Shown piece by piece: positions 45,390 to 55,091 of a stretch of 64,000 nucleotides of DNA (position 1 is its first letter; each line of letters starts with the position of its first letter). Source of the DNA: Aliivibrio_A sp016764915 (GTDB taxonomy: Bacteria; Pseudomonadota; Gammaproteobacteria; Enterobacterales; Vibrionaceae). A program made the translations under genes and the position numbers. The notes beneath the pieces were generated by a model. That model saw only the letters and a program-made list of their open reading frames with translations. It was not told the origin of the DNA and searched no databases. The stretch spans positions 62,001 to 126,000 of the forward strand of contig OZ245057.1 of NCBI GenBank assembly GCA_965224595.1, written 5' to 3'.

Positions 45390-45758
45390 TATGTTTCCTT
45401 TGCTTGTCGTCTATCGCAAATGCGAGGATTAACCTAAAATTTAATGGGTAGATTTTAGAGTTTTTTCATAAAATTGCAAACCCTACTAAGGTCCCCTCTT
45501 GCTATTAATATTATAAGCCCAAAAGATGCCGATTAATCCTATTCTGATTCAATGAAGAACCTTAACGTGACTTAATATAAAATTGTTTCATTTCAATTGC
45601 TAACCAACACAATTATAATAAAATCACAAGAACTAATCGACAAACACACCCAATATTTTTTATTTTCATGACAAGGATTAATGTTCTGCCCTTTGTTCAA
45701 AATAACCTGATTTTTTTTACTAGTATTTAGAAAGATACGATGACAAGTGGTCATAAAA
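45390..45758. other. Intergenic region between divergent ppaC and nhaD
   Basis: About 360 nt, very AT-rich on the nhaD side. It must contain promoters for both genes. I recognise no riboswitch, RNA gene or clear sigma-70 pair. Confidence 0.5.
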
Positions 45759-47156
45759 ATGAATAGTTTACCAATAGAACAAACTCAATCTCTGGCAGGA
45801 AATTTAACGCAATCAACGGTCGGTTATGCCGCGATTGCAATTTTTGTTATCGCATATCTTGTGGTGATGGCAGAAGAGTACTTAAAGCTTAGAAAATCTA
45901 AACCCGTGCTATTAGCCGCAGGTATTATTTGGATAATGCTAGGCATTGTCTTTCAACAGCAAGGGCAAACCGATGTTGCCAAGGCTGCAATTGAACACAA
46001 TTTACTTGAATATGCTGAGCTGTTGCTCTTTTTATTAGTGGCTATGACTTATATAAGTGCGATGGAAGAGAGAAAGCTATTCGATACGTTGCAAGCGTGG
46101 ATGATCGGTAAAGGGTTTAATTTTCGTACCCTTTATTGGTTAACGGGGATTCTGGCTTTTTTTATTTCGCCAATTGCAGATAACCTCACTACTGCACTGC
46201 TCATGTGTGCTGTCGTGTTAAAAGTAGGAAAAGGTAACCCCAAATTTATCAACCTAGCCTGTATTAATATCGTTATTGCCGCCAATGCAGGTGGTGCCTT
46301 TAGTCCATTTGGGGATATCACCACTCTTATGGTGTGGCAGGCTGGAATATTGCCATTTTCTAACTTTTTCCTTCTGTTTTTACCTTCAGTGGTTAACTAT
46401 CTTATCCCTGCGTTCATCATTTCTCGGTTTGTTGAGAAGGTTCAGCCACAGGCCAACCACGAAGATATTTACCTTAAGAGGGGCGCTAAAAGAATCATGG
46501 GGCTGTTTATTCTCACCATCGCAACGGCCGTTTCATTCCACGGTTTTCTGCATCTTCCTCCCGTCATTGGTATGATGATGGGTTTAGCATATTTGCAATT
46601 CTTTGGTTATTTCTTGCGAAAGACGTTGCCAAGTTCATTAGCGCGAAAACGAGCCAACGCCATTGCAAACCACGATGAAAAAGCACTAAAGAGGCTTGGT
46701 TCGGTTGTACCATTTGATGTATTTAGTCGAGTGTCTCATGCCGAGTGGGATACCCTATTGTTCTTTTATGGTGTCGTAATGTGTGTTGGTGGACTTAACC
46801 TACTCGGCTACCTCGGGCTTGTCTCTGAAATCATGTACACCCAATGGGATCCTATCTGGGCAAACATTGTGGTCGGCGTGCTTTCAGCTATCATAGATAA
46901 CATCCCCGTCATGTTTGCCGTTATTACAATGGACCCTGTTATGAGCAGTGGTAACTGGTTACTGGTGACGTTAACGGCAGGTGTCGGGGGGAGCTTACTC
47001 TCCATCGGTTCTGCATCCGGAGTAGCATTAATGGGTGCCGCACATGGTCAATACACTTTCATGAGTCACCTAAAATGGATGCCCGTGATAGCGCTTGGTT
47101 ACATCGCTAGCATCATGTTGCATCTGTGGTTAAATGCAGATACTTTCTCTATGTAA
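45759..47156 (+). CDS. nhaD: Na+/H+ antiporter NhaD
   Basis: About 465 residues and eleven to thirteen hydrophobic segments of the NhaD/ArsB ion transporter superfamily. Motifs: ISPIADNLTTALLMCAVVLKV and IVIAANAGGAFSPFGDITTLMVW, with the second-half match GVLSAIIDNIPVMFAVITM and GVGGSLLSIGSASGVALMG. It exchanges internal Na+ or Li+ for protons, as in salt-loving Vibrio. ATG 45759 was preferred over a GTG 12 nt earlier; neither has a strong ribosome site. Confidence 0.93.
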   Translation: MNSLPIEQTQSLAGNLTQSTVGYAAIAIFVIAYLVVMAEEYLKLRKSKPVLLAAGIIWIMLGIVFQQQGQTDVAKAAIEHNLLEYAELLLFLLVAMTYISAMEERKLFDTLQAWMIGKGFNFRTLYWLTGILAFFISPIADNLTTALLMCAVVLKVGKGNPKFINLACINIVIAANAGGAFSPFGDITTLMVWQAGILPFSNFFLLFLPSVVNYLIPAFIISRFVEKVQPQANHEDIYLKRGAKRIMGLFILTIATAVSFHGFLHLPPVIGMMMGLAYLQFFGYFLRKTLPSSLARKRANAIANHDEKALKRLGSVVPFDVFSRVSHAEWDTLLFFYGVVMCVGGLNLLGYLGLVSEIMYTQWDPIWANIVVGVLSAIIDNIPVMFAVITMDPVMSSGNWLLVTLTAGVGGSLLSIGSASGVALMGAAHGQYTFMSHLKWMPVIALGYIASIMLHLWLNADTFSM

Positions 47157-47261
47157 ATGAGATTTTACTCAATTCAATAACCTGTAATCAAGCATCATAA
47201 TAAACTGCTGTCTCATTTTACTTATGAGCAGTGCTTATACTCTGTACTGGTAAGTATGAGA

Positions 47262-47284
47262 TGCCACAATTTAACACTGTGGCA
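47262..47284. terminator. Possible terminator between nhaD and the guanine/hypoxanthine permease
   Basis: A 7-bp perfect stem TGCCACA / TGTGGCA with a 9-nt loop between convergent genes. T-runs on both sides are poor, so this is tentative. Confidence 0.35.
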
Positions 47285-47301
47285 CCTAAGTTAATTACCT
47301 A

Positions 47302-48687
47302 TTAAATCGCCCAACCACCAGCGTAGAAAGCCACCAATGCGATTGCTATAAGCACAGTACCGAAGTTCAGTTTTTTCCACTCGCCTGATACCACACGGCC
47401 GATGACAAGTGCACTAAAACCAAGCATGATACCTGTTACAATGTTACCAGTAAGCACGATAAATACGGCACACATTAACCCAGACAATGCATCGACTGAA
47501 TCTTCCATGTCGAGCTTTCTAACGTTACTAAGCATTAGCAAACCAACATACATCAATGCTGGTGCAGTCGCATAAGCGGGCACTAAATAACTGATTGGTG
47601 CTAAAAATAGCATTAGTAAGAACATTCCACCAACCACGGTTGCGGTTAGACCTGTTTTACCACCAGCAGCCGTACCTGCCGCAGATTCAATGTATACAGC
47701 AGCTGGAGCGCCGCCAACAAGACCTGCAAAAATACTACTAACTGAATCTGAAGTAAGTGCTTTGCCACCGTTAATGATCTGTCCATCTTTGTCTAACAAG
47801 TTAGCTTGACCCGCTACTGCGCGAATCGTACCTGTTGCGTCAAATATAGCCGTCATTACTAAGGCCAGAACACTTGGAATAACGATTGGGTTTAATGCGC
47901 CCATCACATCCATAGTGCCAATCAGTGAACCTTCACCACCAAAGTTAGGCATGGCGAAAAATCCTTGATACGTGACATTAGGATCAAATATTAAACCAAA
48001 GATTGATATAGCAACGATGACAAGTAAAATCCCACCAGGAACACGTCTTCTCTCTAAACCAATAATAGCCGCTAAACCAATAACCGACATGATCACAGGT
48101 AGCGAAGTAAATTCGCCAAGGTGAACGGGTAGACCTGCATATTCATTTTTAACAACCAAACCAACGCCATTGGCTGCTATCAACAGTAAAAACAAGCCGA
48201 TACCAATACCGGTACCGTGTGCAATACCATAAGGCAAATTGGTTAATATCCACTGACGAACACCTGTTACCGTGATGGCAGTAAACACGACACCCATTAG
48301 GAATACTGCACCAAGTGCAACAGGGATACTTATTCCTTGTCCAAGTACTAAGCTAAATGCAGTAAACGCGGTTAACGAAATAGCACAACCAATGGCCATT
48401 GGCAATTTTGCCCATATGCCCATCAGTAAAGAACCAAATGCGGCGATCATACAAGTAGCAGTGAAGACTGCACCAGGATCAAAACCAGCGGCACCAAGCA
48501 TACTCGGCACAACGATCACCGAATAAACCATGGCTAAAAATGTGGTTACACCTGCTAGAACTTCCTTTTTAACGGTGCTCCCTCTTTGTGTAATTTCAAA
48601 ATAACTGTCTAATGAAGTTAAACCTGTTGGTTGTGGCTCCATTTCTGTTTCGGGTTGCGCATTATGTACACTACTATTATCAGACAT
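47302..48687 (-). CDS. ghxQ: Guanine/hypoxanthine permease (NCS2, AzgA-like)
   Basis: A 461-residue NCS2 transporter of the AzgA/GhxP-GhxQ branch, with about 12-14 hydrophobic segments. Typical pieces: RGSTVKKEVLAGVTTFLAMVY, GFDPGAVFTATCMIAA, and FDATGTIRAVAGQ with an acidic residue. GhxQ (YgfQ) is the member found beside guaD in E. coli, as here. It would import guanine and hypoxanthine with protons. Good AGAAGGA site. The gap to guaD upstream is 119 nt. Confidence 0.88.
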   Translation of the reverse strand: MSDNSSVHNAQPETEMEPQPTGLTSLDSYFEITQRGSTVKKEVLAGVTTFLAMVYSVIVVPSMLGAAGFDPGAVFTATCMIAAFGSLLMGIWAKLPMAIGCAISLTAFTAFSLVLGQGISIPVALGAVFLMGVVFTAITVTGVRQWILTNLPYGIAHGTGIGIGLFLLLIAANGVGLVVKNEYAGLPVHLGEFTSLPVIMSVIGLAAIIGLERRRVPGGILLVIVAISIFGLIFDPNVTYQGFFAMPNFGGEGSLIGTMDVMGALNPIVIPSVLALVMTAIFDATGTIRAVAGQANLLDKDGQIINGGKALTSDSVSSIFAGLVGGAPAAVYIESAAGTAAGGKTGLTATVVGGMFLLMLFLAPISYLVPAYATAPALMYVGLLMLSNVRKLDMEDSVDALSGLMCAVFIVLTGNIVTGIMLGFSALVIGRVVSGEWKKLNFGTVLIAIALVAFYAGGWAI

Positions 48688-48806
48688 CTTGTATTCCTTC
48701 TAGTTTATCATCCATAACAAAGGGTTAGGTGACGGCATAAACATGCGCACACCTTACCTTCGTATGTACTAATTGCAATTGAAATATGTTAACTGTCTTT
48801 ACATCA

Positions 48807-50123
48807 TTAGCTGCGTTCGTAAACCAATCGACCATCTACATACGTTCTGTAAATGCTGCGATCATCTGCTAATGTCATTAATATAAATAGTTCATCCGCT
48901 AGTGATTTAGAGTTATCAAATCTAAGCTGCTGTAGTGGTGTGGCGCATGGGTCTATCACCACAAAATCCGCCTCTTTCCCAATTTCAAAGTTACCAATTA
49001 AATGATCTAACGATAGGGATTTCGCACCACCTAATGTTGCCAAGTAAAATGCTTCAAATGCAGGCAAACGATATTGCTGAAGTTGCATCACTTTGTATGC
49101 TTCATTTAACGTTTGCATCATATTGAACGTGGTTCCTGCACCAACGTCAGTACCCATACCTACGCGAATATTACGCTTCCATGCCTCTTGTAATCTAAAC
49201 AAACCACTGCCTAAATAGAGGTTCGACGTTGGGCAAAATGCAATAGAAGAATTGGTTTCCGCTAAGCAATCCCACTCTTCATCTTCTAGATGAACACAGT
49301 GCGCAAATACACTCTTTGAACCCGTTAACCCATAGTGATGGTATACATCTAAATAGCTCGAACGCTCCGGATATAAATCTTTGACCCATTCAATCTCACT
49401 TTTATTTTCACACAGGTGTGTATGAACATAGGTATCAGGGTATTCTGCTTTCAACTTTCCAGCCATTTCAAGCTGCTCAGGCGTTGATGTCGGCGCAAAA
49501 CGCGGCGTTATCGCATAAAGAGCGCGGCCTTTTTTGTGCCACTTATCGATCAGTTCTTTCGTTTGATTGTAACTAATATCTGCGGTATCAAGAAGATAAT
49601 CGGGTGCGTTTCTATCCATCATCACTTTACCGGCGATGATTCTCATGTTGATCTTCTCAGCGGACTCAAACAGTGCATCGACCGATTCAGGGTGTACCGT
49701 ACAAAACACCAGCCCTGTGGTGGTGCCATTTCTCAATAACTGCTTGATAAAGAAGTTCGACATTTCTCGTGCGTACTCTTTATCTGCATATCTTGCTTCT
49801 GTTGGGAATACATAGTTATCGAGCCACTCTAAAAGTTGCTCTCCGTAAGCCCCCATCATTTCGGCTTGTGGGTAGTGAATGTGAGTATCCACAAAACCAG
49901 GCATGATCATTTTACCTGGATAGTGTCGAACACGCACAGTTGCAGGTACAAGTTCTTTGCCATCTTCCCACTTCCCAACCCATTTGATGCGACCGTGTTC
50001 AACCAACATCAATCCATCTTCTATGTAACGCAAATTTTCTTCAATATCTTCAGGTTTATCGACCACTTTCGCGATATCTAACAGCGTTCCACGAATTGCT
50101 TTTACTGCGTGTGAAAATTCCAT
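48807..50123 (-). CDS. guaD: Guanine deaminase
   Basis: A 438-residue amidohydrolase: metal site PGFVDTHIHYPQ, then THLCENKSEI, AHCVHLEDEEW and GTDVGAGTTFNM. It converts guanine to xanthine and ammonia, in the cytosol, feeding the xanthine-oxidising enzymes encoded upstream. AGAGGA ribosome site. Located between xdhD and the guanine permease, as in E. coli. Confidence 0.96.
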   Translation of the reverse strand: MEFSHAVKAIRGTLLDIAKVVDKPEDIEENLRYIEDGLMLVEHGRIKWVGKWEDGKELVPATVRVRHYPGKMIMPGFVDTHIHYPQAEMMGAYGEQLLEWLDNYVFPTEARYADKEYAREMSNFFIKQLLRNGTTTGLVFCTVHPESVDALFESAEKINMRIIAGKVMMDRNAPDYLLDTADISYNQTKELIDKWHKKGRALYAITPRFAPTSTPEQLEMAGKLKAEYPDTYVHTHLCENKSEIEWVKDLYPERSSYLDVYHHYGLTGSKSVFAHCVHLEDEEWDCLAETNSSIAFCPTSNLYLGSGLFRLQEAWKRNIRVGMGTDVGAGTTFNMMQTLNEAYKVMQLQQYRLPAFEAFYLATLGGAKSLSLDHLIGNFEIGKEADFVVIDPCATPLQQLRFDNSKSLADELFILMTLADDRSIYRTYVDGRLVYERS

Positions 50124-50174
50124 AAATTCCTCTAATATTACGATTTGTTATTTCTAATTATTTTTATAAAACAT

Positions 50175-50210
50175 AAAAAACGGCCTTTCACAGAGATGAC
50201 AAGACCGTTT
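50175..50210 (-). terminator. Terminator after xdhD
   Basis: On the minus strand, a stem AAACGGTCTT / AAGGCCGTTT (one A.C mismatch) with a 13-nt loop is followed by TTT. It lies 9 nt after the xdhD stop and before guaD, so guaD probably has its own promoter or depends on read-through. Confidence 0.75.
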
Positions 50211-50218
50211 GAGGTTGT

Positions 50219-53092
50219 TTATATCTTGTTTAATCCTTTTAAGATTTTTTCAGGGGTAAAATGCCATTCACGTAACCACACACCACAAGCATCATGGATA
50301 GCAGATGCGATTGCAGGTGCAGCACCGTTAACGCCGATTTCAGAGATTGATTTAGCACCATATGGACCCACAGGATCATCACTCGGTACCAATACCGCTT
50401 TAAACTCTGTTGGAATATCACCAATTTTTGGTGCGCCGTAGCTCTTCAGATCACGGGTTAGTGGGATGCCATTGTCATCGTATATAAGCTCTTCACACAT
50501 ACTGTGACCAATGGCACGCATACTTGCGCCATATATTTGACCTAATGCCAAATCAGGATTAATTGGAGTACCACAATCTAATAAGGCATGGAACTTATCA
50601 ATTTTCACCTGACCTGTACGTGTATTGACGGCCACTTCAGCAAAGTTTGCGCCATAAGGGAAAGCAAATTCAGAAGTTGTAAAGCAACCTGAAGTAAGTA
50701 GCTGTCCCCAACCTGTACCACTTTCTGCTGTATGAGCAATATCAAAGAAGCTAACTGTTTTGTCCGTTTTGCCTTTCACAAGACCAGGTTCAACAATAGT
50801 GACATCTTCCACTGGCTCTTCAAGTAACTCTGCACCGTACTTAAGGATCTTCTCTCTCATCGCTTCTGCCGCTAACTTAGCCGCATTGCCAGAGAAACAC
50901 GTTCCTGAAGATGCGTATGCGCCTTTATCGAATGGGGCGTGATCAGTATCACCAGAGTGAATCGTGATGTCATCTAATGGACAGCGCAACACTTCCGCTG
51001 CAAGTTTAACTATAACGGTATCAAGACCGGTTCCGATATCCGCACCACCAGAGTGGATGATGAAAGTGCCGTCAGAGGCCATCTTCATGCTGCAGTTTGC
51101 TTGGTCAATATCAGGTATGCCCGATTTTTGCTGAATAATCGCAGCGCCACGACCGATTTTCCAATCACCATGTGACACTTTTGGTGAACTCCAATCAATC
51201 AGTTTACGACCTTCGCGTAAAATCTCTTTCAATGCACAGCTGTGTACTTTTGGCGTCGATGTTGGCATTTTACCTTCGCCAATTGCGGCCAAAATTTTCA
51301 GTTCTTGCCCTTCAACGACGCGGTTAGTATCGATCATGTCTAAATGGTCAATGCCCAGCTCTTCTGCAAGCTCTGCCATCGCCATCGTTAATGCGAAGTT
51401 ACCTTTTGGCGCTCCATATCCTTGATAAGCACCCGTTGGACAGATGTTTGAATAGTACGTTGTTACACGGAAATCTACGTTATCACACGGGTAAAGTGGC
51501 AATGACAGCGCTGGACCATTTGAAGGAACGGTTAATGCGTGATTACCATAAGGCCCAGTATTCGCTAGGAACTCCATATCAATCGCGGTCAATTTACCAT
51601 TTTTCGTTGCGCCCAATTTCACCGTCACTTTTGCAACGTGGCGAGTTGAGTTACAGATGAACTCTTCTTCACGCGTATGATGGAAGTAGACTGGACGTCC
51701 GGTAGTCCAAGTTGCCCACGCACACACATCTTCAAGTAAAATATCTTGCTTCGAACCGTAACCGCCGCCTACTCGCTCTTTAACGATGTGAACTTTGTTC
51801 TGTTTAATCCCTAGGATCTTAGCGACTTGGCGACGAACGTGCCATGGAACCTGAGTCGCATCGTGCATCACTAAACGCTCACCATCCATGTAGCTGTAAC
51901 ATATGTGAGTTTCAACGGGTAATTGCTGCACCTGTTTTGATTCGTAAGTACGCTCCATGATCACATCAGCTTCTGCAAAACCTTTTGCTAAATCACCGAT
52001 ATGTCCACGAACACTGGCTGCAATGTTCTTGCGAGGGTAGCATCCAATCGGGAAGTTAACGATTAACTTTCCTTCACGAGGATCAGCATTTTCATTCTGT
52101 TCAGCCAGATCATCCGGAGCGCCTACACCGTATTCGATAGGTTCATTATGAATGATTGGCGCATTAGCTTCACGTGCTTCATCAATGGTCATTACGGGTT
52201 GCAGTACATCGTATTCAACATCAATCAATGTTAATGCATGCTCTGCAATTTCAACACTTTCAGCAACAACAGCAGCAACACGATCACCGACATGACGTAG
52301 CTTTTGACCAAACATACGGCGATCTAGTGGTGATGGCTCGGGCGCGCTTTGCCCACCGGGTGTGTAAGGAATATCAGGACAGTTTCTGTAAGTAATAACA
52401 GAGACAACACCAGGTAGAGCTTCTGCTTTTGTCACATCTAACTCGGTAATCCAAGCACTTGGGTGTGGGCTACGAAGCATTTTAATAACGCAAGCATTAG
52501 CAGGAATTCTATCTTCCACATAACATGGCTTGGCTTGAACCATTACTGCCGAATCAATTTTCGGTGTGTTTTTACCCACAACGCTAAGATCTTCGCGAAA
52601 CTCTGGTGCAAATTGCTTGGTGTATTCTGGATCTTTCATTCTCTTTGTTGCAAGCTCGATCACTTCATAAAACTGCTGATAACCGGCATCACGACTGAAC
52701 AGGCCTGATAAAGCATCATCTATGACATCACGTTCAGGTTGTGCGTCTCTTTCTAATAGCTCGGTTAAAATAAGCGCTAGCGCTGGATCGTTATATCCTG
52801 ATTGAACCACACCAACATCAATCATGGCTTGTTGTACTAGGCTAAGTTGATTCCACTCACCAAGAGATTCCGCAGTCACTACTTTCTTATCTTGTAACTG
52901 TGCCGCAATCAATAACGATGCGTTTATTAACTTTCCATCTAATAAAATAACGTCAGAACCTGCAAAGCCAAAACCGTCATCACTATTACGTACAGAGTGA
53001 TAACCCAAACCGTGCAGTAGTGTCTGAACATTTTCGCCTAAATCACAGTTTATCGTTTGTAAGTGTTCATTTAGTGTAAAAGTAATAGTCAT
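50219..53092 (-). CDS. xdhD: Molybdenum hydroxylase XdhD with degenerate Fe-S domain
   Basis: A 957-residue molybdenum hydroxylase, colinear with E. coli XdhD (956). Residues 1-150 keep the xanthine dehydrogenase [2Fe-2S] domain fold, but every ligand is replaced: D38, F43, S46, S59, S98, N101, S133 and D135. From about 175 the molybdopterin part is intact, with GGQSAPEPSP, GGGYGSKQD, QGYGAPKGNF, GTGLDTVIVK and the catalytic-Glu region SISEIGVNG. It probably oxidises a purine. In related clusters this is linked to selenium-dependent molybdenum hydroxylases, an inference here. ATG 53092 has AAAGGA about 9 nt upstream, and 3 nt separate it from the ygfM stop. Cofactor for electrons is unclear. 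Confidence 0.93.
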   Translation of the reverse strand: MTITFTLNEHLQTINCDLGENVQTLLHGLGYHSVRNSDDGFGFAGSDVILLDGKLINASLLIAAQLQDKKVVTAESLGEWNQLSLVQQAMIDVGVVQSGYNDPALALILTELLERDAQPERDVIDDALSGLFSRDAGYQQFYEVIELATKRMKDPEYTKQFAPEFREDLSVVGKNTPKIDSAVMVQAKPCYVEDRIPANACVIKMLRSPHPSAWITELDVTKAEALPGVVSVITYRNCPDIPYTPGGQSAPEPSPLDRRMFGQKLRHVGDRVAAVVAESVEIAEHALTLIDVEYDVLQPVMTIDEAREANAPIIHNEPIEYGVGAPDDLAEQNENADPREGKLIVNFPIGCYPRKNIAASVRGHIGDLAKGFAEADVIMERTYESKQVQQLPVETHICYSYMDGERLVMHDATQVPWHVRRQVAKILGIKQNKVHIVKERVGGGYGSKQDILLEDVCAWATWTTGRPVYFHHTREEEFICNSTRHVAKVTVKLGATKNGKLTAIDMEFLANTGPYGNHALTVPSNGPALSLPLYPCDNVDFRVTTYYSNICPTGAYQGYGAPKGNFALTMAMAELAEELGIDHLDMIDTNRVVEGQELKILAAIGEGKMPTSTPKVHSCALKEILREGRKLIDWSSPKVSHGDWKIGRGAAIIQQKSGIPDIDQANCSMKMASDGTFIIHSGGADIGTGLDTVIVKLAAEVLRCPLDDITIHSGDTDHAPFDKGAYASSGTCFSGNAAKLAAEAMREKILKYGAELLEEPVEDVTIVEPGLVKGKTDKTVSFFDIAHTAESGTGWGQLLTSGCFTTSEFAFPYGANFAEVAVNTRTGQVKIDKFHALLDCGTPINPDLALGQIYGASMRAIGHSMCEELIYDDNGIPLTRDLKSYGAPKIGDIPTEFKAVLVPSDDPVGPYGAKSISEIGVNGAAPAIASAIHDACGVWLREWHFTPEKILKGLNKI

Positions 53093-53094
53093 GA

Positions 53095-53889
53095 TTAAAT
53101 ATCCTTTGCTAATTGCTGACATTCAGCAAGTAGATCGGTAACGATAACGCCAGCAACATAGCGCTTATACGCAACGCCACCACACAAATCTTCAACGGGA
53201 TGAATCGCTTCTGAAACGGCTTGCTCTAACAGTTCGCCTTTTAGATCTTGAAGCTCTAAATCACGAAGTCGAACAGGCGTTGAATAGCCATTGTATTTAG
53301 TAGAAACACCATCAAGCGCGATGATTTTATTGCCATTATCATCAATTGATATCGCAGCAGTTATGACTGATAGCCCCGCTGCTGAGCGCGTTAGGTTATA
53401 ACCAATACAGGTAATTTGTGGGTTTGGAATAATAATTTTTACAATCAGATCTCTTTCATCTGCGTTGATATACTCTTCAACATTCAGCTCTGTGTCGTCG
53501 GCAAGAATAACTCGAGCTCTCAGTGCGAACAGCGCAGGCACTAATAATGCTTCAGGCTGTTTTGCTGCAATTTCACCACCGAGAGTTGCTTGATTACGAA
53601 CATGTCTTGAGTAGATAAATCCTGCTGCTTGCTTCAAAGCAACGGGTGTTAGTTCATGATCAATCAGTGTTTGTATGTGACAAGTCGCGCCAATATGAAG
53701 CGCTCCATCGTGCATTTCAATTTTATCTAAAGCTAATTTATCCAGCGAAATTGCAACCGTTTTGTTTGTTTTTGTTGGTGCAGCATTTAGCTTAGAACCA
53801 CCAGAAAACCAAGTTGACACTCCCGCATGTTCTTTTGCCAATTGGAGGGCTTGAGCTGTAGAGTTTGGTTGTAAATAATGTTCAATCAT
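53095..53889 (-). CDS. ygfM: YgfM, FAD-subunit-like partner of XdhD
   Basis: A 264-residue homologue of molybdenum hydroxylase FAD subunits. It keeps the fold (FSGGSKLNA near residue 29, RHVRNQATLGG near 95) but the FAD loop GGNICNASPxADSxPAL found in the neighbouring XdhB reads GGEIAAKQPEALLVPAL, so flavin binding is doubtful. C-terminal motif VAYKRYVAGV is conserved. AAGG ribosome site; start of the ygfM-xdhD unit, downstream of a sigma-54-type promoter. Confidence 0.9.
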   Translation of the reverse strand: MIEHYLQPNSTAQALQLAKEHAGVSTWFSGGSKLNAAPTKTNKTVAISLDKLALDKIEMHDGALHIGATCHIQTLIDHELTPVALKQAAGFIYSRHVRNQATLGGEIAAKQPEALLVPALFALRARVILADDTELNVEEYINADERDLIVKIIIPNPQITCIGYNLTRSAAGLSVITAAISIDDNGNKIIALDGVSTKYNGYSTPVRLRDLELQDLKGELLEQAVSEAIHPVEDLCGGVAYKRYVAGVIVTDLLAECQQLAKDI

Positions 53890-53987
53890 TGTGGTTACCT
53901 TCTTGAATCTTACGTAATTTAAATTCAGTAGCGTCGTCTAATTTAAAAATATCCGCTAATAACAAGCAGTTTCATAACTACTAAACA

Positions 53988-54002
53988 GCAACATTTAAGC
54001 CA
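53988..54002 (-). promoter_or_regulatory. Sigma-54 promoter for ygfM-xdhD
   Basis: On the minus strand TGGCTTAAATGTTGC, in the context CTGGC...TTGCT: GG and GC are exactly 10 nt apart, matching YTGGC-N7-TTGCW. The start would be near 53976, with an 86-nt leader to the ygfM ATG. Confidence 0.72.
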
Positions 54003-54177
54003 GATTTCAATGCTGGAAAAGTTAGTTGAGATAATGTGAGGTTGGTCGTGATTTATACAATTTTCTGCGAATTTATGTCGTTAATAGCGCAAAAAATAGG
54101 AATTTGAATAGCCGCTGTTATTTATTGCTTATTGAAAAGGTCGACTATTTCGAGGGTTTCTATCAAAATAAGAACAA

Positions 54178-54202
54178 GGCTATCAATTTGATATTGATAG
54201 CC
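54178..54202 (-). terminator. Terminator after xdhB
   Basis: A perfect 10-bp stem GGCTATCAAT / ATTGATAGCC with a 5-nt loop, 22 nt after the xdhB stop. On the minus strand it is followed by TTGTTCTTATTTT, a moderately T-rich tail. Confidence 0.72.
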
Positions 54203-54224
54203 CTGATAGTAGGAAATCAGACGC

Positions 54225-55091
54225 TTATTGGTCAGATAGCTGATTTAACCATCGTTGTAACAGTGCTAAAGAGACCCCATGTCGATAACTGGCTGTTGAA
54301 CGTTGATCATCGATCGGTTTAATCACTTCTCCATAAGCATCAACGATGTTTTTCACCGCTGAATCTTGAACCAATAAGGTGATAGGTTTATTTAAGAGCT
54401 TCTGTTCAATCTCTATTGAACGTATTACTGTTGGTCCTACTGCACCAAAGGCAACACGCCAATCAACAATAATCTCATCAACAATATTGGCCACACCGAC
54501 TACGGATAGCTTAGTTAACGCATTTGCCGCTCGTGTGCCCACTTTATGATAGAAGGTTATTGGCAAATCTTGCTTAGCAATCAACACCGCGACAAGTAAC
54601 TCATTTTTCGCCAGCACCGTTTTTCCCGGTGCGGTGATAAATTCGCTTATTGGCACGGTACGTTCGCCATCAACACTGGCAAGTACAACTAACGCTTCAA
54701 GCACGTACAACGCGGGTAGCGAATCAGCAGCAGGCGAAGCATTACAAATATTCCCAGCTAACGTCGCACGATTTCTTAAGGCTGGCGCAGCAATGCTCGC
54801 CACGCTCCTTTGCAAGATTTCAGGCACTAACGGATCAATTTCGATTTGGTGCAAGTTAGCACCCGCCCCGATACTGACAAATTGAGTCCCACTAATCATG
54901 ACCTCTTTAATCTGCTTCAAAGAGTTAATCGCATCTATAAAAATCACGTTGTTATCATAAGTTGGAGGTATACCAGGTCTTGCACTGTGTTGTACCATCA
55001 GATCAGAACCACCCGCAAACAGAATATGCTTTGCTAATGCCAACTTCTCTAACACCACCTCAAGTGATTCGGGTCTATAACTGAGTGTCAT
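54225..55091 (-). CDS. xdhB: Purine (xanthine) dehydrogenase FAD subunit
   Basis: A 288-residue FAD subunit: LFAGGSDLMVQH at the first FAD loop, TLAGNICNASPAADSLPAL at the second, and a C-terminal CO-dehydrogenase-flavoprotein-like half. Both FAD loops are intact, unlike YgfM. It passes electrons from the Fe-S subunit to NAD+ or another acceptor. ATG 55091 overlaps the xdhC stop by 4 nt; the longer in-frame opening at 55112 lies inside xdhC. Last gene of ygfK-ssnA-xdhA-xdhC-xdhB. Confidence 0.93.
   Translation of the reverse strand: MTLSYRPESLEVVLEKLALAKHILFAGGSDLMVQHSARPGIPPTYDNNVIFIDAINSLKQIKEVMISGTQFVSIGAGANLHQIEIDPLVPEILQRSVASIAAPALRNRATLAGNICNASPAADSLPALYVLEALVVLASVDGERTVPISEFITAPGKTVLAKNELLVAVLIAKQDLPITFYHKVGTRAANALTKLSVVGVANIVDEIIVDWRVAFGAVGPTVIRSIEIEQKLLNKPITLLVQDSAVKNIVDAYGEVIKPIDDQRSTASYRHGVSLALLQRWLNQLSDQ

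Larger units (their letters stand above)
53890..54224 (-). other. Intergenic region between xdhB and ygfM
   Basis: 335 nt holding an xdhB terminator (54178-54202) and a sigma-54-type promoter for ygfM (53988-54002). Between them, GTCGTGATTTAT at 54045-54056 resembles half of the inverted repeat upstream of the ygfK promoter. No ORF with a good ribosome site. Confidence 0.7.

Noticed and set aside
48741..48760. GG-N10-GC spacing upstream of the guanine/hypoxanthine permease
   Set aside because: The -24 element lacks TGG and the -12 lacks TTGC, so it does not fit a sigma-54 promoter.
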